Assembly (NCBI RefSeq): GCF_900230225.1
Contig: NZ_OCNH01000004.1
Coordinates: forward strand, 186,001-250,000
Origin: Spirosoma fluviale
GTDB lineage: Bacteria; Bacteroidota; Bacteroidia; Cytophagales; Spirosomataceae
Direction of reading: 5' to 3'
Length of the DNA: 64,000 nt
Shown here: one piece after another, positions 1 through 10,477 of the stretch
Numbering within the stretch: position 1 is the stretch's first letter
Layout: each line of letters begins with the position of its first letter
Program-made: the position numbers and the translations under genes
Notes under the pieces: model-generated
The model's input: the letters and a program-made list of their open reading frames with translations, nothing else
Database searches by the model: none
Told to the model about the DNA's origin: nothing

Positions 1-832
1 CGTGAAATGTTACACTAGTATCTGCAAACCCTTCTCTATACCAGCCAGCTACCTGTTTCTTCTGATTTAAAAAGACATCAATATTTTCCAGTTGGGCAAG
101 CCCTATAGCCGCGCATATATTTGTCATTCGATAATTGTAGCCGACAACATCATGCCAGTACTGACGATGCTTTGCTAATCCTTGGCCTTTAAAGTGAACA
201 CAACGATCATATAACGTTTCGTCGTTCATTACAACCATCCCACCTTCACCCGTTGTAATGGTTTTGTTACCATAGAAACTAAATGTAGCAATATCTCCAA
301 AACTGCCAGTGTGCTGCCCCTTGTATAAACTTCCGAATGACTCGGCACAGTCTTCTACGACGAATAGATCATGCTCTCTTGCAATTGGCATAATAGCATC
401 CATATCGCATGGATGTCCGTATAAATGAACGCATAAAACAGCTTTTGTTCTTTTAGTGATTTTACGTTCTAAATCAGCAGGATCCATTTGCCAGCTATCA
501 GCCTGCGAATCAATAAATATTGGTGTAGCTCCTGTATAGGTAATAGCATTAACCGAAGCGATATAGGTTAGTGTTGGCACAATAACTTCGTCGCCTTCAC
601 CAATACCCAAGGCTAATAAGGCTAGATGTATAGCTACTGTTCCGTTGCAAACTGCTGCGGCATGATTCACGCCCAAATACTTGGCAACACCTTCCTCAAA
701 CAGATCAATGTATTTGCCTTTTGAGGATATCCAGGATGAATCAAGACAGTCTATTACATATTTTTTTTCATTACCAATTAATGACGGCTGGTAGACTGGC
801 AATTGCTTTAAAACTTGAACAGAGTTTTCCAT
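1..832 (-). CDS. GDP-perosamine synthase-like DegT/DnrJ/EryC1/StrS aminotransferase, 3' end outside window
   Basis: PLP-dependent sugar aminotransferase, cut by the left edge, so only the first 277 residues are visible. I translated it from the ATG at 832, since no stop lies inside the window. Visible landmarks are a nucleotide-sugar aminotransferase fold with the cofactor-binding aspartate in VVEDCAES (about D161) and the Schiff-base lysine in YGNKTITTGEGG (about K190). That last string is what I associate with GDP-perosamine synthases (RfbE/PerA). The neighbouring GDP-mannose 4,6-dehydratase would make GDP-4-keto-6-deoxymannose, the substrate this enzyme would aminate with glutamate. It is the last visible gene of the minus-strand polysaccharide operon, 37 bp after the flippase. 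Another 4-keto sugar aminotransferase is possible, but the context favours perosamine. Confidence 0.85.
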   Translation of the reverse strand, partial: MENSVQVLKQLPVYQPSLIGNEKKYVIDCLDSSWISSKGKYIDLFEEGVAKYLGVNHAAAVCNGTVAIHLALLALGIGEGDEVIVPTLTYIASVNAITYTGATPIFIDSQADSWQMDPADLERKITKRTKAVLCVHLYGHPCDMDAIMPIAREHDLFVVEDCAESFGSLYKGQHTGSFGDIATFSFYGNKTITTGEGGMVVMNDETLYDRCVHFKGQGLAKHRQYWHDVVGYNYRMTNICAAIGLAQLENIDVFLNQKKQVAGWYREGFADTSVTFH

Positions 833-869
833 AGTTATTGATAATTGATTATACCGCTTAGCTCATCGT

Positions 870-2246
870 TTACTTATCCCAAATTCCATTGGCATTACCC
901 GTAGATAACTTCCACGCCTGTATTCCTCCAATAACTGAGCCTATTAACAAAGAAAAACTGGTCGCTATTATCACACCAGAGCTCCCTAATCCAAGCGTTT
1001 TACCAAAAAAGATGGATAAAGGTATATTCACTAACGCAGCGATGACTGAAAGGTAAAGCTGAAGCTTAACCTTTCCAAGACCGTTTATTATTGTGACAGT
1101 CACACTATTCCAGCAACTGATTATCACAAAAATTCCCATACATGCACTTAATGTAAAGGATATGTCTACCCTGTCACCTATCCAGATTGAATAAATTGGC
1201 TTTGATAATGCTATCATTAGTATAACAACAATAACCAAGCCTACCCATAACTTCTGTAAATATTTGTATGTCTGCTTCATCCAATTCCAATCACTTTTGG
1301 CGTAAGCTTCCGTAAAAGCAGACCAGTAAGGTGTAAGGACAATAGCAAATACAGTGTTAATTGAGTTGAAGTAGCGAAAGGCTACATTGTACGTTGTTAC
1401 TTCAGCAGGCCCAAATAGTTGCGTAATGATCAGATTATCTGTATAAAACAATACGATAACCGCCATTTGGATAAAGAAAAATTTATAGCCAAGCGATAGT
1501 AAACTTTTTGCGTACTGAAAATCGGCTAGTTTAAGAGATGGCCGGTACATTTTCAATTTGCCTTCGTAGAGAATAAACCCGCTAGTCAGTAAAATAATTA
1601 CCGGGCTAAGTACAGTTACTGCACCTAAGTACAATAAGTTTCCGTGACTGAATTTTGTAAGTAGATATGTGCCTACTAGAATTACAATGTTTGAAAGCAG
1701 ATTAATAAAACCTGCTAAACCTGACTCCTGAATGGCAAAGAGAACATACGATAAAATATCTAGCAGCATTTTAACCGCCATAGCCACAGCAGTCATTAAA
1801 ATTACCAGTTGGAGATGATCGTTATTAATACTTGTGTTCAGCAGTTTTTGCCAAGGTACATAATTGAACAAGGCTATAAACAGCAAGCTGAAACCAACCT
1901 GTAGCAATCCAAAAATAGCATAAGCTGTACTTACATATACACGAGCAAGTGCCATATCCTGTTTGGTTACAGCTTCAGATAATTTGTTACGCAACCCATT
2001 CCCTACTCCAATGTCGAAAAGGGCTATCATTGTAACAATTGAACTAATTGTTAACCAAGTGCCATATGTTTCTTTTGATAAATAGTCAATCGTCAACGGT
2101 ACCAGCACCAACGAAATAACGATACCTCCCCCTTTAACAGCTAATCCAAATAATGTATTCAGATGAGCTTTACGTGTACGTGGGTGCGTGGCCCTTATAC
2201 GCTCACGGAAGGCTACTATTGATGCGTTTTTCAAAATAACATTCAC
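870..2246 (-). CDS. Wzx-like oligosaccharide flippase (MATE/MOP superfamily)
   Basis: Integral inner-membrane protein of 458 residues, the usual length for a polysaccharide flippase, with 12-14 hydrophobic segments across its length. The first begins near residue 30 after a basic N-terminal tail rich in Arg and His. It would move undecaprenyl-linked repeat units to the periplasmic face. The sequence shows the general Polysacc_synt look (KGGGIVISLVLVPLTIDYL near the start, then paired hydrophobic helices) and no catalytic motif. The start is GTG at 2246, because the nearby ATG is out of frame. It lies 21 bp downstream of the GDP-mannose dehydratase gene and 37 bp upstream of the aminotransferase gene, so it belongs to the same operon. 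Substrate specificity cannot be read from sequence. Confidence 0.85.
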   Translation of the reverse strand: MNVILKNASIVAFRERIRATHPRTRKAHLNTLFGLAVKGGGIVISLVLVPLTIDYLSKETYGTWLTISSIVTMIALFDIGVGNGLRNKLSEAVTKQDMALARVYVSTAYAIFGLLQVGFSLLFIALFNYVPWQKLLNTSINNDHLQLVILMTAVAMAVKMLLDILSYVLFAIQESGLAGFINLLSNIVILVGTYLLTKFSHGNLLYLGAVTVLSPVIILLTSGFILYEGKLKMYRPSLKLADFQYAKSLLSLGYKFFFIQMAVIVLFYTDNLIITQLFGPAEVTTYNVAFRYFNSINTVFAIVLTPYWSAFTEAYAKSDWNWMKQTYKYLQKLWVGLVIVVILMIALSKPIYSIWIGDRVDISFTLSACMGIFVIISCWNSVTVTIINGLGKVKLQLYLSVIAALVNIPLSIFFGKTLGLGSSGVIIATSFSLLIGSVIGGIQAWKLSTGNANGIWDK

Positions 2247-2267
2247 TTATATTGATCTCCCAGTTGT

Positions 2268-3218
2268 TCAATTTGCGTCGTTTATCATGAAGCGCCCTAC
2301 CTCTTCCATCTTATAACGGGCAATCCAACCCAATTTATCTTCAGCCTTTCTAGGATTAGCATGACCTTCACTAATATCAGTCGGCCGAAACAGTGATAAA
2401 TCAATCTGTACATGATCCTGCCAGTTTAATCCGACTGTTTCAAAGACTATATTGATAAAATCTCTTAATTTATTTGTTTGCCCAGTAGCAATTACATAAT
2501 CGTCAGCGTTCGCTTGTTGAAGCATCAACCACATAGCTTCTACATAATCGGGTGCCCAACCCCAGTCACGCGCAATATCTATATTACCTAGTGTTAAGAT
2601 TTCTCTACTACCATTTGCTATTCTGCAAGCCGCAGCCACTATTTTTTGTGTCACAAACCTCTCTGGACGTAGAGGGGATTCGTGGTTAAAGAGAATACCT
2701 GTACTGGCGTGTAATTGATACGCTTCCCGGTAGTTAGCAACCTGCCAGAATGCGGCCGCCTTTGCTACACCATAAGGACTACGAGGCCGAAAAGGGGTCA
2801 TCTCGTCGGCAGCTAAACTACCTGTATCGCCAAAACACTCACTCGAACCAGCATTATAAAACCTTATTGGTAGGTCGCTAAATCGAATTGCTTCGAGAAG
2901 GTTTAAGGTACCAATACTTATACTTTCGAGCGTCTCTACTGGCTGCTCAAAAGATAAACCTACTGAACTTTGCCCGGCCAGATTATAAATTTCGTCTGGT
3001 TTAACTTTCAGTATAGTTTGTAGTACACTTCGAAAATCATTGATACTAAGCGAAACAAAGTTAATTTTCTGACGAATCCCAAGACGACTCAAATTGCCAA
3101 ACGAAGCCATCTGGGCGTCTCGCGATCCTCCAAAAACTTTGTAACCTTTCTCTAGTAGAAGCTTTGCCAGATACGCACCGTCCTGACCCGACACACCGCA
3201 TATTAAGGCTGTTTTCAC
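2268..3218 (-). CDS. gmd: GDP-mannose 4,6-dehydratase
   Basis: Short-chain dehydrogenase/reductase-type NDP-sugar dehydratase of 316 residues. It would convert GDP-D-mannose to GDP-4-keto-6-deoxy-D-mannose using bound NADP. The Rossmann glycine motif GVSGQDGAYLA opens the protein (residues 8-18). The catalytic tyrosine and lysine sit in SPYGVAKAAAF near residue 150. FNHESPLRPERFVTQKI and a GNIDIARDWGWAPDYVEAMW segment are typical of GDP-mannose dehydratases. It is somewhat shorter than the 340-370 residues of the E. coli type. The start is GTG at 3218. Only 4 bp separate it from the upstream chain-length gene, which suggests translational coupling. The product would feed the aminotransferase two genes downstream. 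Confidence 0.93.
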   Translation of the reverse strand: MKTALICGVSGQDGAYLAKLLLEKGYKVFGGSRDAQMASFGNLSRLGIRQKINFVSLSINDFRSVLQTILKVKPDEIYNLAGQSSVGLSFEQPVETLESISIGTLNLLEAIRFSDLPIRFYNAGSSECFGDTGSLAADEMTPFRPRSPYGVAKAAAFWQVANYREAYQLHASTGILFNHESPLRPERFVTQKIVAAACRIANGSREILTLGNIDIARDWGWAPDYVEAMWLMLQQANADDYVIATGQTNKLRDFINIVFETVGLNWQDHVQIDLSLFRPTDISEGHANPRKAEDKLGWIARYKMEEVGRFMINDAN

Positions 3219-3222
3219 AAGA

Positions 3223-4299
3223 TTAGTTTTTCGAGTTACGAAATCTGTTTATTCCATATACAAAAATTCCTAGTAAGAATCCTATTATGGCAAAGCCCAG
3301 AATAATAACAGTGCGTTTGGGACCGCTTTTTTTTAAAGGTATTCTTGCTGGCTCCAAGACCTTAAAAACAGGGGATTCTTCCGCAACTTTAATTTTTGCC
3401 TGCTCCAGTTGTTTCGAAAGGTCTGTATATACACTCTGTGTTAGCAAAAACTCCGCTTGAATACGCTGTTCCTCGATCTTAGCCGTCTCCAAAAATATAT
3501 TTCGGTTCCGATCTCTATAACTGGATAATGCATACTCTGCTCGTTGGTAACGGCTTTTTGCCTCATTAACCTGATTAGTTAAGAATTGAACTTGGTTTCT
3601 CGCCTTTTCTGTCCGATAACTAACAATATAATTTTTCAGATATTCCAATGATAAACGAGCAACCGTGGCTGCTACAACCGGATCAGGTAGTGTAGCCGAT
3701 ACAGTGATGATAGCGGTTTTTTTATCAAAAGTAGCGGATACGGCTTCGTGTATATATTGAGTTAGCTCCTCTTGTTTTTTTGTAATCTGTAATGTGTTGC
3801 TCCGATTGTTTGGGTCAAGTATTATGTTCTTCTCATCACCCTCTTCAGAAGATCTACCAAGCCAGGACTGCTTTTCTTGCTCTTCAAAGAAAGTCTGTAA
3901 TGATGTTTCTTTCTTCAAAAGCTGCGAATAAACAGGCTGTCTTAAAAGGTGTAAAGCAAATGGAACGCTCTGTAACACGTTGGGGTATACATCTGGTCGG
4001 ATAGCATCTACACTTCCCCCCATGGAACCACTACCAATATCAATTCCAGCTAAACCTGCTAATGAACTTAACCCCCCCAGCCCTCCAGTTTTTGACTGAA
4101 TTTCGGGCATAACTGTCACGGCAGCACTGTATTGGTTTGATTTTGAGAAAGCATATAATACGCCTATTATTAGCAGTATACCCCCTCCAATAAAAGCGCT
4201 CTTACGGCTACTCTTCAAAAACTGCACGATATCGCTTAGCCGAATTTCAATTTCGTCGCCCTCAGTATTTTCTTCTCTTTTAGCCTCCGTAACTGACAT
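3223..4299 (-). CDS. Wzz/chain-length determinant family protein
   Basis: Inner-membrane polysaccharide co-polymerase-like protein with an N-terminal and a C-terminal membrane helix and a large periplasmic loop between them. The first helix (about residues 33-55) follows an acidic cytoplasmic tail. The loop contains a Gly/Ser/Leu-rich stretch and a long region likely to be coiled coil (about residues 220-310). A proline-rich EPARIPLKKSGPKR segment precedes the last helix, as in Wzz proteins. No Walker motifs or tyrosine-kinase domain follow, so this is the stand-alone form. I chose the ATG at 4299; an in-frame TTG at 4314 is less likely. It sits between the SLBB export gene (20 bp) and the GDP-mannose dehydratase gene (4 bp). 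Confidence 0.85.
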   Translation of the reverse strand: MSVTEAKREENTEGDEIEIRLSDIVQFLKSSRKSAFIGGGILLIIGVLYAFSKSNQYSAAVTVMPEIQSKTGGLGGLSSLAGLAGIDIGSGSMGGSVDAIRPDVYPNVLQSVPFALHLLRQPVYSQLLKKETSLQTFFEEQEKQSWLGRSSEEGDEKNIILDPNNRSNTLQITKKQEELTQYIHEAVSATFDKKTAIITVSATLPDPVVAATVARLSLEYLKNYIVSYRTEKARNQVQFLTNQVNEAKSRYQRAEYALSSYRDRNRNIFLETAKIEEQRIQAEFLLTQSVYTDLSKQLEQAKIKVAEESPVFKVLEPARIPLKKSGPKRTVIILGFAIIGFLLGIFVYGINRFRNSKN

Positions 4300-4319
4300 A
4301 ATCAACACAAACAATTTAG

Positions 4320-6722
4320 TTAACGAAGCAGAACATTGATAAGCGCAATGGATACTGTTGCCAGTAAGGAAAAGATGCCAATTCGTTCTCCTGCCGTTAA
4401 TCGATTCGAATCAATTGGCTTGAATGGAACATTGATAGTTGAACCTGGGTCAACGCGGGGTCGGGATACAAAAAACAAAAAATTATGTGAGCGATCCTTA
4501 CGCCCGTTTGGATAAACGATGTAGGCTTTTCTTTGCCGGGCATTTTCCGTAAAACCACCCGCTTCACTTATATAGTCATCAAACTTGAAGTCTTCTTTAA
4601 AGCTTACTGAGGAGGGATTCAACACCGCTCCCTGCATGGTGATAATCTCTGACCGGCGGGGTATAAATAGCGTATCCCTGTCCTGAAGCAACAAGTTCTC
4701 TTCAACATTCGGATTACTGATTAAATCCCTCAGGTCATTCCCAATCAGCTGCCCATTCCGGCGAAACTGCGCTCCGGCCATGTAGGCCTCGGGTTTCAAT
4801 CCACCGGCCCGCTTGATCACATCCCCAATGCGCTCTTGTCGGTTAGCTATAGCGTAGTTGCCAGGTTGCATCACTTCCCCGTAGACCATAACCTGCCGTT
4901 GCGATTCATAGTTAGGTGAGGTTCGAACATACACTATATCGAATGGTTGCAACTGAAACTCCGGTGAGTTACCGGGATTAGCTTCCATGGGCGTAATTTG
5001 GAGGTTACGATCAATAGAAAAGCGATAAATCTCCATCATCGTTTTCCGTACCCCCGCCGAGTCCTGGCGGATGCGCCGGGCCACTTCAATTAAATTGGGT
5101 TTGGCCCCTTCCTGAAAGCCGCCCGCGTGGGCGATCAGGTCGGCAACGCTCATGTTAGCGATGAAGTCGATGGTATCAGGTACGTTCACGGCCCCTTCAA
5201 TGGTCACGTAGTACTGTTCCCGAAGCTCACGGATGGATAAGACCGTCAGGCTGTCCTGACTTCGTAGCGGTATATCATTGATTTCGCCACGCATGAGTTT
5301 TCCTAAATCGAAAGACAGGTTCTCACGGTCCATGTCAGCCCGCTCGCGAACAATGGTGGCGCGGTTGGTGAAAGCATCTTTGCGAAGACCGTCGGCCCGG
5401 GTAATTAGCTGGCGAACGGTCTCCAGGCCCGGTTCGAGGGAGTAGTCGCCGGGGCGCATGACGGCACCTGCCACCTGTACCCGGTTTTCATAGCGTTCCA
5501 GAATCTTTCCGACGTTGTACTTATCACCGGCTTTCGGGACGAAGGTAGCGATCTGCTCTTCCGTTATCGTCACTATCCGGCGTTCGCGGGCGGTATTTCG
5601 CCGGAGCGTAATGGAAGCCCGATAAGCGTCATCGCCAAAGCCCCCAGCAAAGGCCAGCAGTGTTTTTAGCGTTTCGCCGGGTAGTATTTCGAAAATAGCG
5701 GGTCGGCGCACCTGTCCGGTAAGTTCAACGTGTGCTTCGTAATCGGCTACGCGAATTACATCCTGATCCTGTAGCCGGATGTTGTCACGCTGATCCGCCC
5801 GTAAAATGAAATCGTATAAGTCAAGTGTCCGCACAACGCGGTTGCCCCGAACAACGTTGATCTTCCGGAATGACCCGGTTTCGGGGTTTGGCCCACCGGC
5901 CAGGTAAAGCGCATTCATGACGGAGCCCAGCGACGAGATGGTGTAGGTTCCCGGCCGAACGACCTCCCCGACCAGAATAACCCGAATGCTGCGGATGTTC
6001 GTTAAGGTAACGTTGGCGCTGGTGCCACTCCCCGGCCGACCCAGCCCCTGGTAGCCCCCCTGGCGTAAGCGGGCAATAATGCGCTGCTCGGCCTGTTCAA
6101 TGGTTAAGCCACTCACAAAGATGGGCGCCAGATCGGGCACTTTCACTGTGCCATCGGGGCTTACTTTCAACTGAAAATCGCCGGTTGAGGCTCCCGAAAT
6201 ATCCACCCGTATTTCGTCATCAGGCCCTACAATGTAGTTACGGGGCGTCGCGATCCGCAGGTTAGGCTCAAATGACATTTTGGCATTTTCGAATAAAGAG
6301 GCCCCAAATACCCGAAGTCTTTTGGTGGTGTCTCTACGAATGCTATCTACCTCCAGCGTATCCGATCGCATGGAGAGATCGGACGGAAGCCCCCTGCTGC
6401 CCTTGAAGCTCTCTTTGGGGAGTTGGTTTTGCGGCAGAGAAGTTAACGTACGAATTTGCGCCATGCGCTTCCGCATTTTAGCAATGTCATCGAGCGTATA
6501 CCCCTGCGACATAGCCGCCTGTTCGATCTGAACTTCGCTCAAGCCACTCGCCTGTGCCTTTCTATAAAAGTTCTGGACATCTTCGTCACTCAACTGGTCA
6601 ACCCGCGAACGGGGGCGTTGCGCTACGGCATGGAAAGATCCTGCCAGTAGAAAAACCAGTAAAAGAGCGTGAAGCGAGCGTGAATGATGAAGAAAATGTG
6701 ACAATTTGTCTTTAATAAACAT
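4320..6722 (-). CDS. SLBB-domain polysaccharide export outer-membrane protein (Wza-like)
   Basis: Exported protein of about 800 residues, twice the size of classical Wza because the soluble SLBB (beta-grasp) module is repeated several times. The N-terminus has a signal peptide ending near AVAQ, with no lipobox cysteine. The Poly_export domain is seen as YIVGPDDEIRVDISG (about residues 165-185) followed by KVSPDGTVKVPDLAPIFVSGLTIEQAE. Repeated GxVxRPGxY/F blocks mark the SLBB copies (VVRPGTYTI, VRRPAIFEI, VMRPGDYSL, VMQPGNYAI). A hydrophobic helix closes the protein. It probably forms the outer-membrane and periplasmic conduit for the polysaccharide built by this operon. The ATG at 6722 is preferred over an in-frame TTG at 6743. 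First gene of the minus-strand operon. Confidence 0.9.
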   Translation of the reverse strand: MFIKDKLSHFLHHSRSLHALLLVFLLAGSFHAVAQRPRSRVDQLSDEDVQNFYRKAQASGLSEVQIEQAAMSQGYTLDDIAKMRKRMAQIRTLTSLPQNQLPKESFKGSRGLPSDLSMRSDTLEVDSIRRDTTKRLRVFGASLFENAKMSFEPNLRIATPRNYIVGPDDEIRVDISGASTGDFQLKVSPDGTVKVPDLAPIFVSGLTIEQAEQRIIARLRQGGYQGLGRPGSGTSANVTLTNIRSIRVILVGEVVRPGTYTISSLGSVMNALYLAGGPNPETGSFRKINVVRGNRVVRTLDLYDFILRADQRDNIRLQDQDVIRVADYEAHVELTGQVRRPAIFEILPGETLKTLLAFAGGFGDDAYRASITLRRNTARERRIVTITEEQIATFVPKAGDKYNVGKILERYENRVQVAGAVMRPGDYSLEPGLETVRQLITRADGLRKDAFTNRATIVRERADMDRENLSFDLGKLMRGEINDIPLRSQDSLTVLSIRELREQYYVTIEGAVNVPDTIDFIANMSVADLIAHAGGFQEGAKPNLIEVARRIRQDSAGVRKTMMEIYRFSIDRNLQITPMEANPGNSPEFQLQPFDIVYVRTSPNYESQRQVMVYGEVMQPGNYAIANRQERIGDVIKRAGGLKPEAYMAGAQFRRNGQLIGNDLRDLISNPNVEENLLLQDRDTLFIPRRSEIITMQGAVLNPSSVSFKEDFKFDDYISEAGGFTENARQRKAYIVYPNGRKDRSHNFLFFVSRPRVDPGSTINVPFKPIDSNRLTAGERIGIFSLLATVSIALINVLLR

Positions 6723-6754
6723 AACCCTTGGCTGTTGGGCCAAAATTTGAACTG

Positions 6755-6781
6755 CAAAAGTAATGGATTCCTTTTAAACAA
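6755..6781 (-). promoter_or_regulatory. Candidate Bacteroidota-type promoter for the polysaccharide operon
   Basis: Read on the minus strand there is TACTTTTG (6755-6762), a match to the TANNTTTG -7 box of Bacteroidota. A TTG lies 16 bp upstream (6779-6781), slightly short of the usual 17-23 bp. It lies about 33 bp before the ATG at 6722. Assigned by pattern only. Confidence 0.4.
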
Positions 6782-6824
6782 CGTTCCATATAATCATTGA
6801 GTACCTATCCAACGGGCTCTTCGA

Positions 6825-6854
6825 TTGTAGTCCCGCTCTAATGCACTAAATTTG
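6825..6854 (+). promoter_or_regulatory. Candidate Bacteroidota-type promoter for secA
   Basis: TTG at 6825-6827, a 19 bp spacer and TAAATTTG at 6847-6854 fit the TTG-N17-23-TANNTTTG primary promoter consensus of Bacteroidota. It would leave a leader of about 115 bases before the secA ATG. The leader contains a small inverted repeat around attagtcattgataactaat. Confidence 0.45.
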
Positions 6855-6977
6855 TAGCTAAAAGTCGGTTGGTCAGTCAATACGGACTGCTTTTGCTGCC
6901 ATTAGTCATTGATAACTAATGATTAACACCTATTGACCGCTACAATAGACCGATAACGACTATTTAATAAAGATAAC

Positions 6978-9900
6978 ATGATTAACCTGATAGCTAAATT
7001 TTTCGGGACCAAATCGCAACGGGATATCAAAGAATTGCTTCCCTACGTTGAAAAGGTCAATGCCGAATTTGCTCAGTTAAAAGACCTTTCAAACGACGAA
7101 CTGCGTCGGGTAACCGCTGACCTTAAAGCTCAAATTGCTGCCGAACTGGCCGACATCGACAACCAGATCAGTGAAATTAACGAGCATGTCAGTCATCCTG
7201 ATGTAGATGTTAACGAGAAAGAGCGGCTTTTTAATCGAATTGACAAACTCGAGGCCGATCGTAACACCGAACTGGAGCGCGTTCTGCTCGATATTCTCCC
7301 CCGTGCGTTTGCCGTTGTTAAAGAAACAGCCCGCCGATTTACGGAGAATGAGCAGTTGACCGTTACGGCCACTGATTTCGACCGCGAGATTGCTACCCGC
7401 AAACGTAACGTTCAGATTGACGGCGATCTGGCCCACTGGTCCAATACCTGGGATGCTGCCGGAACGCCCATCAAATGGGACATGGTGCATTACAATGTCC
7501 AGATCATTGGTGGTGTTGTGCTTCACCAGGGTAAAATCGCCGAGATGGCAACGGGCGAAGGTAAAACCCTCGTAGCTACCTTCCCGGCTTTCCTCAACGG
7601 CCTGGCCGGTCGGGGTGTACACATCGTTACGGTCAACGATTACCTGGCCAAGCGTGACTCCGAATGGATGGCTCCGCTCTTTGAGTTTCACAGCATGCGG
7701 GTCGATTGCATCGATAAGCACCAGCCTAACTCGGAGCAGCGGAAGATGGCTTATCTGGCCGATATCACCTACGGCACCAACAACGAATTTGGTTTCGACT
7801 ACCTGCGCGATAATATGGCCCGCGAACCGAGCGAACTCGTTCAGCGGAAGCACCATTACGCCATGGTCGATGAGGTCGACTCCGTACTGATCGACGATGC
7901 CCGGACACCGCTCATTATCAGCGGTCCCGTTCCGCGTGGCGACGAACAGGATTATATTGAGCTGAAGCCCCGCGTATCGCGGCTGGTTGAGGCACAGCGC
8001 AAACTGGTTTACGATTACCTGAACGACGCCAAACGGAAAATTGCCGCTGGCGACGAAAAAGAAGGGGGCCTGTCTTTATTCCGAGCCTACCGTGGTTTGC
8101 CTAAACACAAGCCGCTGATTAAGTTTTTGAGCGAAACCGGCAACAAAGCTCTGCTTCAGAAAACGGAGTCGATCTATCTGGCCGAAAACCAGAAACTGAT
8201 GCCCGAAGCCGACGCCCCGCTGTATTTCACCATCGACGAGCGGCACAACGGCATCGACCTGACCGAAAAAGGTATTGATTACATCACCGGCTCGGGCGAA
8301 GATCCGAACTTCTTCATCCTGCCCGACCTGTCCATCGACCTGAATAATATCGATAAAGACAGCGACTTCTCGGAACAGGAGAAAATTCTGCACAAAGAAG
8401 CTGTTGTTCGGGACTACGCGGTGAAAACCCAGCGGATCAACACGGTCAATCAATTGCTGAAAGCCTACTGCTTATTCGAAAAAGACACCGAGTACGTCAT
8501 TATGGACGGGAAGGTGAAGATTGTTGATGAGCAGACAGGTCGAATCATGGAAGGTCGCCGGTGGTCGGATGGGCTGCACCAGGCGGTTGAAGCAAAAGAG
8601 AATGTAAAAGTTGAAGACGCCACCCAGACCTACGCTACGGTTACGCTCCAGAATTACTTCCGGATGTACCACAAGCGGGCGGGTATGACCGGTACGGCCG
8701 AAACAGAAGCCTCCGAATTCTGGCAGATCTACAAAATGGACGTGGTCGTTATTCCAACGAACCGGGCCATTAGCCGGGCCGATGAAGAGGACAAGGTATA
8801 CCGGTCGGTGCGCGAGAAATATAATGCCGTTGTTGACGAGATCACCAGCCTCGTTGAGAAAGGACGGCCGGTACTGGTTGGTACGACCTCGGTCGAAAAC
8901 TCCGAGTTACTGAGCCGTTTGCTGACCCTCCGCAAGATTCAGCACCAGGTATTGAACGCCAAATACCACCAGCGCGAAGCCGAAATTGTGGCGACCGCCG
9001 GTTTGCCCGGAACCGTTACCATTGCCACCAACATGGCCGGTCGGGGAACAGATATTAAACTAACCCCCGAGTCGCGGTCAGCGGGCGGTCTGGCCATTAT
9101 TGGTACGGAGCGTCACGAATCCCGCCGGGTAGACCGCCAGTTACGGGGTCGGGCCGGTCGTCAGGGCGATCCCGGTACGTCGCAGTTCTTCGTTTCCCTG
9201 GAAGACAGCCTGATGCGTTTGTTCGGTTCGGAGCGGATTGCCAAAGTAATGGACCGCATGGGACTGGAAGAAGGCGAAGTGATTCAGCACTCGATGATCA
9301 CCAAGTCCATCGAGCGGGCGCAGAAGAAAGTAGAAGAGAACAACTTCGGTATTCGGAAGCGGTTGCTTGAGTACGACGACGTGATGAACTACCAGCGCGA
9401 GGCCATTTACAAACGCCGTCGCAATGCGCTGTTCGGCGATCGTCTGCCATTGGACATTGCCAATACCATGTACGACGTGGTTGAAGAAACGGTGAACAAC
9501 GCCGAAGGCAACTACGAAGAGATCAAACTTCAGTTGCTGACAACCCTTGGCCTTTCGCCCGCCCTAACGGCAGACGAGTTCAACCGCCTGAAGAAGCCGG
9601 AACAGACGCGCCGATTGTACGACGAAGCCGAAGCAAACTACCAGGCCAAGAACCAGGCCATTGCCGAGAAAGCGTTGCCAGTGCTGACGCAGGTTCTGAA
9701 CGAGCAGGGGCATCAGATCAAAAACATCGTTGTGCCCTTCTCCGACGGTATGCACGAACTGACGGTAGTGACCGACCTGCGCAAAGCGGTTGAATCGGGT
9801 GCGCGCGATATCGTTACGGAGATGGAAAAAGCCGTAACGCTGTCGGTGATCGACCAGGAGTGGAAAGAACACCTCCGCGAAATGGACGACCTTAAGCAGT

Positions 9901-10370
9901 CGGTTCAGAATGCGGTATTTGAGCAGAAAGATCCCTTGCTGGTCTACAAGTTCGAATCTGTCGAGTTGTTCAAACGCTTCCTGAACAAGGTTAATTTCGA
10001 CACCATCAACTTCCTGACCAAAGCCGACATTCCGGCGCAGGATGCGGAAGAAGTTCAGCAGGAAATTCGTCAGGCTCCGGCGCAGCAACGTCCACAGCCG
10101 CAGCCACAGCTCCATACAAACATGGAAGACTTTGACGACGACCACCTCGCTACTGGCCCTGAAGAATACGCCCGGCGTATGGCTGAAAATAACGCCATGG
10201 GTGCGGGGGCTCCTCCCATGCCGCCCCGTCAGGCTCCAGTACGGGTCGCTAAACTGGACCGCAACGCCCGCGTTAATGTCCAGTATGTCGACGGCTCCGT
10301 GAAACGTGATGTGAAGTTCAAAACGGTTGAAAACGACGTCGTGAGCGGCAAAGCGATGCTCATTGATTAA
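6978..10370 (+). CDS. secA: Preprotein translocase ATPase SecA
   Basis: Motor ATPase of the general secretory pathway, acting at the SecYEG channel. The Walker A motif MATGEGKT lies near residues 189-196, and the DEAD-type Walker [15 protein letters not shown] near 295-308. The helicase-like NBD2 is seen in [10 protein letters not shown] and [14 protein letters not shown]. At 1130 residues it is much longer than E. coli SecA (901). About 85 extra residues precede Walker A, including an acidic coiled stretch at 50-100 and a block around 120-170. Another enlarged block follows at about 340-430. The tail has a Pro/Gln-rich linker (about 1030-1045) and ends in a short basic/hydrophobic segment with no CxCx8CH zinc motif, as is common in Bacteroidota. 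Antisense reading frames here are shadows. Confidence 0.98.
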   Translation: MINLIAKFFGTKSQRDIKELLPYVEKVNAEFAQLKDLSNDELRRVTADLKAQIAAELADIDNQISEINEHVSHPDVDVNEKERLFNRIDKLEADRNTELERVLLDILPRAFAVVKETARRFTENEQLTVTATDFDREIATRKRNVQIDGDLAHWSNTWDAAGTPIKWDMVHYNVQIIGGVVLHQGKIAEMATGEGKTLVATFPAFLNGLAGRGVHIVTVNDYLAKRDSEWMAPLFEFHSMRVDCIDKHQPNSEQRKMAYLADITYGTNNEFGFDYLRDNMAREPSELVQRKHHYAMVDEVDSVLIDDARTPLIISGPVPRGDEQDYIELKPRVSRLVEAQRKLVYDYLNDAKRKIAAGDEKEGGLSLFRAYRGLPKHKPLIKFLSETGNKALLQKTESIYLAENQKLMPEADAPLYFTIDERHNGIDLTEKGIDYITGSGEDPNFFILPDLSIDLNNIDKDSDFSEQEKILHKEAVVRDYAVKTQRINTVNQLLKAYCLFEKDTEYVIMDGKVKIVDEQTGRIMEGRRWSDGLHQAVEAKENVKVEDATQTYATVTLQNYFRMYHKRAGMTGTAETEASEFWQIYKMDVVVIPTNRAISRADEEDKVYRSVREKYNAVVDEITSLVEKGRPVLVGTTSVENSELLSRLLTLRKIQHQVLNAKYHQREAEIVATAGLPGTVTIATNMAGRGTDIKLTPESRSAGGLAIIGTERHESRRVDRQLRGRAGRQGDPGTSQFFVSLEDSLMRLFGSERIAKVMDRMGLEEGEVIQHSMITKSIERAQKKVEENNFGIRKRLLEYDDVMNYQREAIYKRRRNALFGDRLPLDIANTMYDVVEETVNNAEGNYEEIKLQLLTTLGLSPALTADEFNRLKKPEQTRRLYDEAEANYQAKNQAIAEKALPVLTQVLNEQGHQIKNIVVPFSDGMHELTVVTDLRKAVESGARDIVTEMEKAVTLSVIDQEWKEHLREMDDLKQSVQNAVFEQKDPLLVYKFESVELFKRFLNKVNFDTINFLTKADIPAQDAEEVQQEIRQAPAQQRPQPQPQLHTNMEDFDDDHLATGPEEYARRMAENNAMGAGAPPMPPRQAPVRVAKLDRNARVNVQYVDGSVKRDVKFKTVENDVVSGKAMLID

Positions 10371-10390
10371 CAGACGATAACGCTTGCTGA

Positions 10391-10426
10391 AACGCCCTTC
10401 GGATACTACATTCGAAGGGCGTTTTT
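10391..10426 (+). terminator. Rho-independent terminator of secA
   Basis: Perfect 11 bp stem (aacgcccttcg / cgaagggcgtt) with an 11 base loop followed by a T-run, 20 bp after the secA stop codon. Confidence 0.9.
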
Positions 10427-10477
10427 GTATGTATTCAGACAGCACTTTTTAGCTGAATAAGCCGTTAATAAAGCAGG

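Noticed and set aside
9564-10445. 293-residue minus-strand frame opposite the secA 3' end
   Set aside because: It lies entirely antisense to conserved SecA sequence and its residues have no protein-like pattern.
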